Source: a candidate division BRC1 bacterium ADurb.Bin183 (GTDB lineage Bacteria > Sumerlaeota > Sumerlaeia > MWCT01). From it: a stretch of 64,000 nt of DNA. Position numbers and translations under genes: made by a program. The notes beneath the pieces were generated by a model. The model was not told the DNA's origin. It did no database searches and saw nothing but the letters and a program-made list of their open reading frames with translations. Shown piece by piece: positions 15,575 through 24,767 of this stretch (position 1 is the stretch's first letter; each line of letters begins with the position of its first letter). The DNA is taken from contig MWCT01000001.1 in the NCBI GenBank assembly GCA_002070185.1, positions 203,110 to 267,109 of the forward strand, written 5' to 3'.

Positions 15575-16753
15575 ATGGCGCCGGAAGAACTTATCGCCGA
15601 AGCGGAAGCCTTTCTTACCGCTTTTTATTCTATGTTCAAAACGCGGCACCTTTATCCGCCCACTCATCGGCGGTTCACAAAATCGCTTGAGCCGGTTCAG
15701 GATTCGCTCTCCCGTCTATTGGGGAAAAATCCAGAGGCGGTGTTTATCATTGTGGAGCGCGAGTTCATCTTTGAAGGGGCGCCGCTCTTCCGCTCTATGA
15801 CCGGCATGAGAGATTTTGCCGATGTCTTTGAACGGCACGGCATTGACCGTCTGACAATTCAACAAGGCATCGGCATGGAGGAGCTCATTAACCTTGTCAA
15901 TATCTTGACGATGCGACAGAGCGAGATAGACGAGCAAGGCGGCATGGAGGAACTTTTGGGGAAAGAGCAGATGCCGCACGCCCGTTTAGAACGTTTGTCG
16001 CTGGGCAAAAAAGCGCAGGAGATTTTGACCGGTCAGGCTCAATACCAGCAGTCGGGGGCGGACGGGGCGGCGGGTTTTGCCCCCTATGCCCATCTTTATA
16101 AAAAAACGGAAAGCCTTTTTGACCTTATGTATCAAAGCCGCGAGGCGGACATCGTCCCGGCTTTGAACGAGGCGCTGGACGCGCTGGTCAACCTTTCCGC
16201 GCATGGTCAAGAGTTTATGGAGATTTATCATAATGAAGGGTTTCGAATGGGAGAGTGGGAGCATGCGGCGTGCGTCGGCGCTCTGACTTTTTTATTCGGC
16301 AAGTATCTGAATATGGAAGATGGCATGAATCGCCTTCTCGCCGGCGCCGCCTTGTTGCATGATGCGGGCAAACTCTCCATGCCGGCGGATATTCGCAATA
16401 CGCCTTCCTTTCTTTTGGAGGAGGAGGCGCGTCAAGTTTATAACGAGCACCCGCAGCTCGGCGCGGAGCGGATGCTTGCTCTGCGGAATGCGCCGCCGTT
16501 GGCTGCGATTGTGTGCTATGAGCATCATGCGGGATATGATAAACAGGGGTTTCCCGCCCTGCCGGCGGATTCGGCGCCGATGGAGGCGAGCCTGCTCATT
16601 GGGCTTGTAAGCGAGTATGACAATCGGGCGCGGGAGTTTGGCGGTGGCAAAAAGCCGTCGGAGATTTTGCCGGATCTTTTGCCGAAACGCGGGAAAAGCC
16701 TCCATCCCGCCTTCTTCGATTTATTTTCCCTTTTTCTGGGAGAGGCGGGTTAA
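15575..16753 (+). CDS. HD-GYP-like putative cyclic-di-GMP phosphodiesterase
   Basis: A 392-residue soluble protein. Residues 10-115 are the domain shared with the upstream HEAT protein (LYPPTH at 26-31). The C-terminal half is an HD-GYP-type metal phosphohydrolase: AALLHDAGKLSMP gives H262-D263, a His in YNEHPQLGAERM follows, and H317-H318 lie in CYEHHAGYDKQGFP. The last motif normally reads HHExxDGxGYP; here the Asp survives but GYP has become GFP, so activity on cyclic-di-GMP is likely but not certain. The stop of the upstream gene and this ATG are one base apart, and the flippase gene starts three bases after its stop, so all are one transcript. Confidence 0.85.
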   Translation: MAPEELIAEAEAFLTAFYSMFKTRHLYPPTHRRFTKSLEPVQDSLSRLLGKNPEAVFIIVEREFIFEGAPLFRSMTGMRDFADVFERHGIDRLTIQQGIGMEELINLVNILTMRQSEIDEQGGMEELLGKEQMPHARLERLSLGKKAQEILTGQAQYQQSGADGAAGFAPYAHLYKKTESLFDLMYQSREADIVPALNEALDALVNLSAHGQEFMEIYHNEGFRMGEWEHAACVGALTFLFGKYLNMEDGMNRLLAGAALLHDAGKLSMPADIRNTPSFLLEEEARQVYNEHPQLGAERMLALRNAPPLAAIVCYEHHAGYDKQGFPALPADSAPMEASLLIGLVSEYDNRAREFGGGKKPSEILPDLLPKRGKSLHPAFFDLFSLFLGEAG

Positions 16754-16756
16754 AGG

Positions 16757-18187
16757 ATGATGAATTATCTCCGCATGGGGGCGCTCAGCAAAAAAGTGGG
16801 CGTGGTGAGCTTTGCCCGCCTTTTTTTGTCCCTGAATAATTTTTTCATCGGGATTATCATTGCGCGCGCGCTCACGGAAGAGTTGGCGGGCACCTATAAT
16901 CAGGTGATTTTTGTCATCAATCTCTTTTCTATGATTTTCATCTTCGGCGTTCCCACGAGCATATATTACTTTTTGCCGAGCCTTGAGGGGCGGGCGCGGA
17001 AAGGTTTTTTTTATCAGTCTGTTTTTATTCTTTGCGCCATTGGCGTTTTGATTTCGGCGGCGTTTATTTTTCTGGCGGGATGGATTGGGGGCAAGTTCAA
17101 TAACCCCGAGCTTGCGCCGCTTCTACGCATGGCGTCGCTTTTTCTTTTCACGATTGTCGCATCCAGTTTTGGGGACGCCATACTAATTACGGTCAATCGG
17201 CACAAGGCGATGGCGGCGCTGACGTTTGTGTTCACGGGGCTGCATTTTTCGGCTGTCGCCGTGCCGGTGTTGCTCCGCCAGCCGCTCATAACGGTTTTTT
17301 TACTTTTGGGTTTTGTCAATTTGGCAAAGTTCATTGTGAGTTTTATTTTGTGCGACCGTTTTCTACCGTCTGAACCGCCGGTTTTTTCGAGGGCGCTTTT
17401 TATTCAGCAGGCGGCATATATCATTCCGCTGGGGCTGAATAGCGTGATAGATGTGGTTTCCAAAGACCTCGACCGCACGTTGATTTCGTATCTTTTCAAC
17501 CCGAAGGAATTTGCGGTATATCATTATGGGGCGCTGGAAATTCCGCTCATCGGCATCCTCATCAGCTCTGTCACATCGGTCATAATCCCCGAGCTGGCGC
17601 GTTTCAAACACGAAGGCAGATGGGAGGAGTTCGGCGCGCTTTTCCGAAAGGCGTCCGTCAAGACGGCGGTTTTTCTCTTTCCGTTATTTTGTTTTCTGAT
17701 GATGCTTGCGCCGCAGATTTATGTTTTCGTTTACAAAAAAGCGTCGTATCTTGATTCCGTTCCAATCTTCCGCGCGTATCTTTTCATGCTGCCGATTCGG
17801 ATTGTGCCGTTTCAGGCTATTTTGTTTGCGCTGGGGCGGACGCGCGTTGTGATAATCGGCGCGCTTGTGGATTTATTCGGGAATCTGGCGTTGAGTTTGG
17901 CGCTGGTTGGACCGCTCGGTCCTGTGGGCGTGGCGCTGGGGCTTGTGCTTGCCACGATTTGTCAGGCTCTTTTTTATCTTTTTGTGATTAAAGGGGCGGC
18001 GCATATTGAGTGGCGGAAATTGCTTGATGCGGCGGCATTCGGCAGGATAATAGGTTCATGTATTTTGGCGTGCGCGCCCTGTTTTATTTTTTTGCATCTG
18101 CCGCTTCCGGGACTGGCGCAGTTAGCAGGTAGCGGGCTCGCCTTTGGCGCGTTTTATTTATTATCTCTGAGGTTTTTATTCAAATAA
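16757..18187 (+). CDS. Polysaccharide flippase, MOP/Wzx-like family
   Basis: Multi-pass inner-membrane protein of 476 residues with about 12-14 hydrophobic helices, of the Wzx/oligosaccharide-lipid flippase type. The N-terminal phrase SKKVGVVSFARLFLSLNNFFIGIIIARAL is placed like the family's first helix, and AVYHYGALEIPLIGILISSVTSVIIPELAR matches the helix-7 region. Such proteins turn lipid-linked glycan units across the inner membrane. ATG 16757 is three bases after the previous stop. The adjacent acyltransferase overlaps its stop codon. No glycosyltransferase or polymerase gene lies beside it, so the glycan is unknown. Confidence 0.88.
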   Translation: MMNYLRMGALSKKVGVVSFARLFLSLNNFFIGIIIARALTEELAGTYNQVIFVINLFSMIFIFGVPTSIYYFLPSLEGRARKGFFYQSVFILCAIGVLISAAFIFLAGWIGGKFNNPELAPLLRMASLFLFTIVASSFGDAILITVNRHKAMAALTFVFTGLHFSAVAVPVLLRQPLITVFLLLGFVNLAKFIVSFILCDRFLPSEPPVFSRALFIQQAAYIIPLGLNSVIDVVSKDLDRTLISYLFNPKEFAVYHYGALEIPLIGILISSVTSVIIPELARFKHEGRWEEFGALFRKASVKTAVFLFPLFCFLMMLAPQIYVFVYKKASYLDSVPIFRAYLFMLPIRIVPFQAILFALGRTRVVIIGALVDLFGNLALSLALVGPLGPVGVALGLVLATICQALFYLFVIKGAAHIEWRKLLDAAAFGRIIGSCILACAPCFIFLHLPLPGLAQLAGSGLAFGAFYLLSLRFLFK

Positions 18188-18678
18188 TGAGCGTGAAAAC
18201 CTTCATAAGAAAAATTTTGCGCGTTCCGGAAAAATGCCCCCTCAAATTTTACATCAGATACAGGATGCTGCAGATAGTCGGCGTGAACAGGGGGGTGCCT
18301 TGGCCCGTGCATTTCACCACGCAGGTGGTCTGCCCGCAGCGGGTGTCATTGGGGCGCGGCACTTGTCCGGGCGATTCTCCGCACTGCTACATTCAGGCGA
18401 TGAACGGAATTGAGATTGGCGACTATGTGAATCTGGCGCCGGGTGTGGGGCTCATCAGCGCGAATCATGACCCGCTGGATAACGACAGCCATTTGCCCGC
18501 GCCGCCGATTCGCATCGGCGCGCATTCGTGGATTGGCATGAACGCCGTCATTCTGCCTGGCGTGGTATTAGGCGAATACACCATCGTGGGCGCGGGCGCC
18601 GTTGTCACAAAGAGTTTCCCGGAAGGGCATTGCGTTATAGCCGGCAACCCCGCCCGCCAGCTGAGGAAAATAGGATAG
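18187..18678 (+). CDS. Left-handed beta-helix (hexapeptide) acyltransferase
   Basis: A 163-residue member of the hexapeptide-repeat acetyltransferase group (Maa/WcaF/VatB type), which moves an acetyl group from acetyl-CoA to a sugar or similar acceptor. Hexapeptide turns are visible in IGDYVNLAPGVGLISANHD, IRIGAHSWIGMNAVILPG and VVLGEYTIVGAGAVVTKSF, followed by the family ending VIAGNPARQLRKIG. The catalytic-type His is in ANHDPLD. ATG overlaps the flippase stop codon (TAATG), so the two are translationally coupled and it may O-acetylate the glycan that the flippase handles. This is an inference from position. Confidence 0.87.
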   Translation: MSVKTFIRKILRVPEKCPLKFYIRYRMLQIVGVNRGVPWPVHFTTQVVCPQRVSLGRGTCPGDSPHCYIQAMNGIEIGDYVNLAPGVGLISANHDPLDNDSHLPAPPIRIGAHSWIGMNAVILPGVVLGEYTIVGAGAVVTKSFPEGHCVIAGNPARQLRKIG

Positions 18679-18704
18679 CGCTCATTAAAAGCCGGCAGCG
18701 CTAT

Positions 18705-18743
18705 AAAGATATTTTAAGCAGTTTAAATAGACTGACCCCCAAA
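18705..18743. repeat. Dispersed 39-base repeat, copy 2
   Basis: Same orientation as copy 1 at 8884-8922 and identical at 36 of 39 positions. Downstream the similarity decays, though both continue with a TTCC/CTCC-AAAG segment. This copy lies between the convergent ends of the acyltransferase and D-aminoacylase genes. Confidence 0.8.
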
Positions 18744-18760
18744 AATTTTGCTTCCAAAGA

Positions 18761-21217
18761 TTAGGGCTTTTTTCTGCCGGCGGCGTAAAGCGGTTTGCCG
18801 GATAGGACGCCGGTTAATTTCCCGTTCTCATAGGCGGGTTTGCCGTTTACGAAGACGTAATGAATGCCCGCCGGCGGCGGCGTCTGATCGCGGAAGTCCG
18901 CCGCGGGATCCAGTTTTTCCGGATTAAGCAGAACAAGGTCTGCGTAAGCCCCTGCTTTGATGACGCCTCTATCGGCAAGGTTCAAACGCCATGCGGGGAG
19001 CCCCGTTGATTTATAGACTCCCAGTTCCCACGTGCAGACATTTTTATCGCGGACATATTTGGCAAAAAATTCGGGATATGTGCGGTATTTGCGCGGATGC
19101 TCCGTTGCCATCTCTTCTTTATCATTTAGGATTGTGGATTCGGAAACAACGCCGCCGTCGGTGCAGACCATGACGTTGTCGTCTTTCATGGCAAGTATCA
19201 TATCATCTTCGGATATGCAAAGATAGGCGGCAAAAAGGTTTGATTTATCCGTAAGATTTAAATCTTCGATGAGTTCTTCGGGTGTCATATTTTCGCCCTC
19301 AAGGAGTTCAGAGAGGAGGTGTCCGGAATATTTTTGATATTTGCCGGGCATGTCTTTGAGGAAGACAACTTCCGGCGATGCCCTTTTTATGCCTTCGCGC
19401 ACGAGGAGTGTATAGAGCCGGTAATGACCGGCGGGACCGGATGCGCGCCAAGGATACTGGTCGCCGGTGACGTCCAATCCGCGTTCGCGCGCCTGACGCA
19501 TAATCTCCAGATAGCGGTTCATTTTCCCCCAGTTGACTTTGCTGAGCACTTTCATGTGGGATATTTGAACAGGCACTTGCGCTATTTCTCCGATATGAAT
19601 CGCTTCGCGAATGGCGTCCAGCACTTCTTCCGATTCGCCGCGCACATGGGAGGCATAAAAACCGCCATAGGGTTTGAGTTGTTTGGATATTTCCGCCAAT
19701 TCCCACATGTAGCATTGTTCGCTGATTCTATAAATTAGACCGGAGGAGTAACCGAAGGCGCCCTCCTCCATGGCAAGGTCGGTAAGGATTTTTTCCCAAT
19801 AGACCTCTTCATAGAGCGGCTGTCCTTTGCGTTCGCCCATCACGCTGCGGCGCACGGGCGCGCCGCCGATGAGCATGGCGATGTTGATGGCGACTCTGGT
19901 TGTTTCGATTTCTTTCAAAAAGGCGCCGATTCCCGCCGGCGAAAAGGAACAGTTGCCGGCGAGGACGGTGGTGATGCCTTGGCGGATGTGGGAGGCGGCG
20001 TCCGGCGCGCGGAGAATGTTGCTATCGGCATGACTGTGGATGTCAATGAATCCGGGCATGAGGAAGAGTCCCTGCCCTGAAATTGTGTTCAGGCGTGGTT
20101 TGCCGCTCAGGGCGCCAACGGCGGAGATGCGCTCGCCCGCAATGCCCACATCGCCGATAAAGCGTTTGCCTTCTTTTGTTCCGTCAAAAATAGTCGCCCC
20201 TTCGATGACATAATCAAATGTTGCGGAATCGGGTGTTGTTTTTTGGATAATTATTTCGGTTGCCGCCGGTTGCTTTGCCTGCGGCGGAACGGTTGCTTGC
20301 TCTTTGATTGGTATGGTGCGGACGATGCCGCCAAGTGAAGCTGTGACGAATCCGCCCGTCAGGAGTTCGCGCCGAAGATTTTTTTCATCTTTGGATTCGT
20401 CCACCATTTTGAATGTGTAAGGGGAATGGATGTCCAATCCGCTCACAAAAAAAACACCGCTTGGAAAAGGTTTAACGACGGCGATGATTTTTTCCATCTC
20501 CTCCGCGCGCTTTTTTTCTTCATCTTTGGTTAGCTCTTTTGCGGGGAAGATATAGCGGTAAAATTCTATTGCGATATTTTCGATAGGGCATTTCACGAGT
20601 ATTTTTTCAGGCACATATCCCATCATGCCGGAGGCGCTGTCATTATAGAAACTGCGGAAGGCTTCGTAAATTTTTCCGGCAAGCGGCAGGATTTCGCTTT
20701 CCGGCAGAGGTTCCGCCGAGCCAATGGCAAGGCGCACGCATCCGCTGCGGTCTTGCGTTGCGAGGACTCTTTCTATTTCGGCGCTGGGGCATAAAGCGGC
20801 AAGATGAATCGCCATCAGCGCGGAATCGCTTGCAAATTTATGCGAGTATTCGGGGCTTCTGATATGCTCCTCGGCGATAGCGCCAAAGGGATATGCGGCT
20901 GCGCCGATGGTTATTTTCATCGGCGCAGATTCCGATTTTTGAAAAAGAATTTCGAGGCGGAGTGCGGAGGCGGCGTCCGCATTCGGGTCATTGTCGCCCG
21001 CAAAGAATTTCAGCCCCTCCGAATCCGATGAAAAAAGCCGCTTTAATTCCGCAAGAAGGCTTTCGCCATTTTCGCTGAATTGCGGCGCGTTAGAGATGAT
21101 GACGCTGGCGGCGAGGGTGTTGCCCTTGATATCTTTGGGCGCGGCGTCCGCGCGGCAAACGAGGTTTGCGAATGCGGGCAGCATCAAAACCGGCAGGAAG
21201 AGACCGAAATTTTTCAT
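18761..21217 (-). CDS. Secreted N-acyl-D-amino-acid deacylase fused to a novel N-terminal region
   Basis: An 818-residue protein. Residues 1-25 are a Sec signal peptide. Residues about 26-330 are unassigned, alpha/beta in character, and contain SASGMMGYVPEKILVKCPIEN. Residues about 335-818 form a D-aminoacylase-type amidohydrolase: a beta-sandwich start (FDYVIEGATIFDGT), metal-binding PGFIDIHSHAD, GNCSFSPAG with the family Cys, HVRGE, ISHMK and CTDGG, ending NLADRGVIKAGAYADLVLLNP. The family removes the acyl group from N-acyl-D-amino acids and usually has about 480-540 residues with no such N-terminal part. AGGAG lies before ATG 21217. It follows dnaE with a 14-base gap, so it sits in the rng-dnaE transcript. 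Confidence 0.88.
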   Translation of the reverse strand: MKNFGLFLPVLMLPAFANLVCRADAAPKDIKGNTLAASVIISNAPQFSENGESLLAELKRLFSSDSEGLKFFAGDNDPNADAASALRLEILFQKSESAPMKITIGAAAYPFGAIAEEHIRSPEYSHKFASDSALMAIHLAALCPSAEIERVLATQDRSGCVRLAIGSAEPLPESEILPLAGKIYEAFRSFYNDSASGMMGYVPEKILVKCPIENIAIEFYRYIFPAKELTKDEEKKRAEEMEKIIAVVKPFPSGVFFVSGLDIHSPYTFKMVDESKDEKNLRRELLTGGFVTASLGGIVRTIPIKEQATVPPQAKQPAATEIIIQKTTPDSATFDYVIEGATIFDGTKEGKRFIGDVGIAGERISAVGALSGKPRLNTISGQGLFLMPGFIDIHSHADSNILRAPDAASHIRQGITTVLAGNCSFSPAGIGAFLKEIETTRVAINIAMLIGGAPVRRSVMGERKGQPLYEEVYWEKILTDLAMEEGAFGYSSGLIYRISEQCYMWELAEISKQLKPYGGFYASHVRGESEEVLDAIREAIHIGEIAQVPVQISHMKVLSKVNWGKMNRYLEIMRQARERGLDVTGDQYPWRASGPAGHYRLYTLLVREGIKRASPEVVFLKDMPGKYQKYSGHLLSELLEGENMTPEELIEDLNLTDKSNLFAAYLCISEDDMILAMKDDNVMVCTDGGVVSESTILNDKEEMATEHPRKYRTYPEFFAKYVRDKNVCTWELGVYKSTGLPAWRLNLADRGVIKAGAYADLVLLNPEKLDPAADFRDQTPPPAGIHYVFVNGKPAYENGKLTGVLSGKPLYAAGRKKP

Positions 21218-21231
21218 GAGCCGTCTCCTTT

Positions 21232-24200
21232 TTATTTGGTTGAAAAGGAAAAACGAACTTCGAACGGAAGCGAACGAAGCGCTTGTATGAATTCATTGGT
21301 GGGGGATGCCGTCAATAATTTTCCCGCGTCCATACGGAATTTTCCGACGCCTTTTTTTTGGATGGCAACGAGCACGGGTATTTTGCCTTTGTGCTGTTTG
21401 CAAACTTTGTTCAAGCGCATCATATTCGGCTCGTTGACATGTTCCGGCGCGATTTCGATTTCAATGCGCTGGACGAATTTTTTTCGCGCATCCGCCAGAG
21501 TCATGATTTCCTCCACAAATATTTCCGGTCTTTTTTGGGTTTCCACGGTTTGCAAATCTTCCTCCGTCTGCTCTTGGCGCCGGCGGGGCGGGGAAATTTT
21601 GCCGCGGACATAGATGATGCTATCCGCTTGGAGAAGGGATTTGTAGGCGTCGTAGGCGCGGTTGAAAAGCATAAGGCGTATAGGACCGACGAAATCTTCA
21701 AGGAGAACCTCGGCATACATGTTGCCGCTCTTCCCCAGTTTGGGTATAACTTTGGAAATAATGCCGACAAGGGAGATTTTCTTATCGGTTTTTTCCTCCA
21801 TTGTGGAGGAGCTGGCGGTGGAAAGGGCGCGAACATCCGCCTCGAATTGATTGAGCGGGTGGCTGGATACGTAGAATCCGAGATAATGCTTTTCGAACTG
21901 GAGCATGTCTTTTTCATCCCATGCGGAGATGATGGGCAGAGGGATCGCCTCATAGGAGGAATTCTTCGCGGATTCAAAGAGTGAGAGCTGCGCGGAGTTT
22001 TTTTCTTTTTGGTAATGGCTTGCCAATTCCAGCGCCTGTTCCATAATATGCATGAGCTGGGCGCGGTGGGCTCCAAGGGAGTCGAAAGCCCCGGATTTGA
22101 TGAGCGCTTCCACAAGCCGAGAGTTGGCGGCATTCGAAGGGACGCGCATCAGGAAATCCTGAAAGCTTTTGAATGCGCCGTTATTTTTGCGTTCGGCGAT
22201 AATTTTTTCCACAGCGCCTTCGCCCACGTGTTTGATGCCGGCAAGCCCGAATCGGATTTTTTCCCCCGCGGCGGTGAAATTGGCGAACGATTCATTGACG
22301 TCCGGCGGGAGAATCTGGATGCCCATTTCCTTGCAGGCGCGGATGTAATGGGCGATTTTTTCATTGTTGCCGATTTCATTTGTGAGGACGGACGCCATAT
22401 ATTCCACAGGGTAATGGGCTTTGAGCCAAGCGGTGCGGTAGGTGAGGATGGCGTAGGCGGCGCTGTGGCTTTTATTGAAACCGTATCCGGCGAAGTAAAC
22501 GATGAGGTCAAAGATTTTTTCCGCCACAGGATTGTCCACGCCGCGTTCGAGGGCGCGCCGCAAAAAGTCATCCTTGCTTTTGCTCAGGCTGTCTTTGTCC
22601 TTATTTCCGATGGCGCGCCGGAGGCAGTCCGCCTCTCCCAGCGAGTATCCCGCCAGCACTTGAGCTATCTGCATGACTTGTTCCTGATAGACGATGACTC
22701 CGAATGTTTCTTTGAGAATCGGCTCAAGCAGTGGGTGTTCGTAGATGATTTGTTTTTTGCCGTGTTTGCGCAGGATAAAGTCGTACACCATGCCGCTATT
22801 GAGGGGACCGGGGCGGTGCAGCGCGAGGGCGGCGGTAACTTCGGCGATGTTGCGCGGGGCAAGCCCGATTATTGTTTCGCGCATGCCGGTGGATTCCAAT
22901 TGGAAGATGCCCATCGTATTGCCGGAACAGATGAGGTCGTAGGTTTTGGCGTCGGTCATGGGAATCTCCTCCCATCGTATATCCACGCCTTTTGTTTTTT
23001 TGATTCGGTCAATGGTGGTCTGGATGATGGTGAGGTTTTTAAGTCCGAGGAAATCCATTTTCAAAAGACCGATTTGCTCCACTTGAGATTTGGGAAATTG
23101 GGTGGCGATGTCATTTGTGTTGGCGGGTTTGTAAAGGGGCGCAATCTCCACAATATCCTTGTCCGCCATAACCACTCCCGCCGCGTGGGTGGAGGCGTGG
23201 CGCGCCATGTCCTCGATGGCGAGGGCGTAGCGGACGAGTTTTTTGATGCGCGCATCCTCTTCGGCTATTTTTCGGAATTCATCAACTGTGGCAAGAGCCT
23301 CGGAGATGGTTTTTTGAGGGGGGATCATCTGCGTGATTTGTTCCACTTGGGGGATGGGAATCTGCATCACGCGCCCGACGTCTTTGAGGGCGTTTTTTGC
23401 CTTGAGCGTTCCGAATGAGATAATCTGCACAACGCGGGTGGAGCCATATTTTTGCTTGACGTATTGGATGATTTTGTCGCGGTTGATATCGTCGAAATCC
23501 ATGTCAATATCCGGCATGGAGACGCGTTCGGGGTTGAGAAATCTTTCAAAGAGGAGATTGTTTTCCAGCGGGTCAATATCGGTGATGCCGAGCGCGTAGG
23601 AGACGATGCTGCCGGCGGCGGAGCCGCGCCCCGGCCCAACCACAACGCCGTTTTCGCGGGCGAATCGCACCAGATCCCAGAAGATAAGGAAATAGGAATT
23701 GAACCCCATTTTGTTAATCATGGTCAGTTCATATTCCATGCGCGCTCGAATTTCTTCTGTTTGTTCCGGATAGCGCTTCTTCATCCCTTTTTCCACCAGC
23801 TGGCGCAGGTATTGCTCCAAAGTCAGCCCCTCGGGCGGAGTGAAGAGCGGGAGGTGTTTTTGGTTGAAGCGGATTTCGGAGTTGCAACGTTCCGCAATCG
23901 CCATAGTGTTCTGAAGCGCTTCGGGAATATCTCCAAAAACCGCCTTCATTTCCTCGGGGGTTTTGACGTAAAATTCCGTGGAGTAGAAGCGCATGCGCTG
24001 TTCTTCGGCGAGCGTTTTTGCTGTGCCGATGCAGAGAAGAACGTCGTGGATTTCGGCGTCTTCGCTATTTAAGTAATGGCAATCGTTGGTTGCCACGAGC
24101 CCTACATCCGCTTTTTTTGCGAGTTTGATAAGGGCGGGGTTCGCTTTTTTTTGCTCCGGCAGCCCTTGATCCATCAGCTCCACAAAGACGTTTTCCTTTC

Positions 24201-24702
24201 CGAAAATGCTGATATATTCATCAAGGGTTTCGGCGGCTTTTTTATGTTTGCCCTCAAGAAGCTGCTCGGGCACGGCGCCTTTGATGCAGGCGGTCAGGCA
24301 GATGAGGTCTTTGGAATATTTGGCGAGCGATTCGATGTCTATGCGCGGTTTGTAATAAAAGCCTTCCAGATAGCCGATGGAGCTGAGTTTTGCCAAGTTT
24401 AGGTAGCCCTCGTAGCTGGTGGAGAGCAGGAGGATATGGTTTGAGGCTCTGCGCTCTTGGGACTGCCGTTCAGTTCGCGAGCCGGGGGCGATGTAGAGTT
24501 CGCAGCCGAGAATGGGTTTGATGCCGGCTTGTTTGGCTTTTTTATAAAAATCAATGGCGCCGAAAAGATTGCCGTGGTCGGTCAGGGCAACTGCCTTTGC
24601 TTTTGAATTTTTCAATTTCGTGAAAAGGGGATCAAAACGGCAGGCGCCGTCAAGAAGGCTGTATTCGCTATGGACGTGGAGATGGGTGAATTCAGTGGAC
24701 AT
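21232..24702 (-). CDS. dnaE: DNA polymerase III alpha subunit
   Basis: Replicative polymerase catalytic subunit, 1156 residues, normal for DnaE1. The PHP domain begins at once (FTHLHVHSEYSLLDGACRF). The palm carries the catalytic Asp pair in PDIDMDFDD, preceded by GPGRGSAAGSIVSYALG. The thumb/fingers include FNKSHSAAYAILTYRTAWLKAHYP. A helix-hairpin-helix and an OB-fold (ISLVGIISKVIPKLGKSG) occupy the C-terminal third. AGGAGG lies upstream of ATG 24702. It is preceded by rng (65-base gap) and followed by the D-aminoacylase gene on the same strand. Beta-clamp-binding and exonuclease subunit genes are not in the window. Confidence 0.98.
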   Translation of the reverse strand: MSTEFTHLHVHSEYSLLDGACRFDPLFTKLKNSKAKAVALTDHGNLFGAIDFYKKAKQAGIKPILGCELYIAPGSRTERQSQERRASNHILLLSTSYEGYLNLAKLSSIGYLEGFYYKPRIDIESLAKYSKDLICLTACIKGAVPEQLLEGKHKKAAETLDEYISIFGKENVFVELMDQGLPEQKKANPALIKLAKKADVGLVATNDCHYLNSEDAEIHDVLLCIGTAKTLAEEQRMRFYSTEFYVKTPEEMKAVFGDIPEALQNTMAIAERCNSEIRFNQKHLPLFTPPEGLTLEQYLRQLVEKGMKKRYPEQTEEIRARMEYELTMINKMGFNSYFLIFWDLVRFARENGVVVGPGRGSAAGSIVSYALGITDIDPLENNLLFERFLNPERVSMPDIDMDFDDINRDKIIQYVKQKYGSTRVVQIISFGTLKAKNALKDVGRVMQIPIPQVEQITQMIPPQKTISEALATVDEFRKIAEEDARIKKLVRYALAIEDMARHASTHAAGVVMADKDIVEIAPLYKPANTNDIATQFPKSQVEQIGLLKMDFLGLKNLTIIQTTIDRIKKTKGVDIRWEEIPMTDAKTYDLICSGNTMGIFQLESTGMRETIIGLAPRNIAEVTAALALHRPGPLNSGMVYDFILRKHGKKQIIYEHPLLEPILKETFGVIVYQEQVMQIAQVLAGYSLGEADCLRRAIGNKDKDSLSKSKDDFLRRALERGVDNPVAEKIFDLIVYFAGYGFNKSHSAAYAILTYRTAWLKAHYPVEYMASVLTNEIGNNEKIAHYIRACKEMGIQILPPDVNESFANFTAAGEKIRFGLAGIKHVGEGAVEKIIAERKNNGAFKSFQDFLMRVPSNAANSRLVEALIKSGAFDSLGAHRAQLMHIMEQALELASHYQKEKNSAQLSLFESAKNSSYEAIPLPIISAWDEKDMLQFEKHYLGFYVSSHPLNQFEADVRALSTASSSTMEEKTDKKISLVGIISKVIPKLGKSGNMYAEVLLEDFVGPIRLMLFNRAYDAYKSLLQADSIIYVRGKISPPRRRQEQTEEDLQTVETQKRPEIFVEEIMTLADARKKFVQRIEIEIAPEHVNEPNMMRLNKVCKQHKGKIPVLVAIQKKGVGKFRMDAGKLLTASPTNEFIQALRSLPFEVRFSFSTK

Positions 24703-24767
24703 GGGGAACCTCCTTTGGAATGGGATATTTGTTTTTTTTGTAACGTGCGGGGAGATGGGGCGAGCCC

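Noticed and set aside
22009..23418. 469-codon open frame on the plus strand
   Set aside because: It lies fully inside dnaE on the opposite strand, has no ribosome-binding site of note, and its translation shows no domain; it is a shadow of biased codon use.
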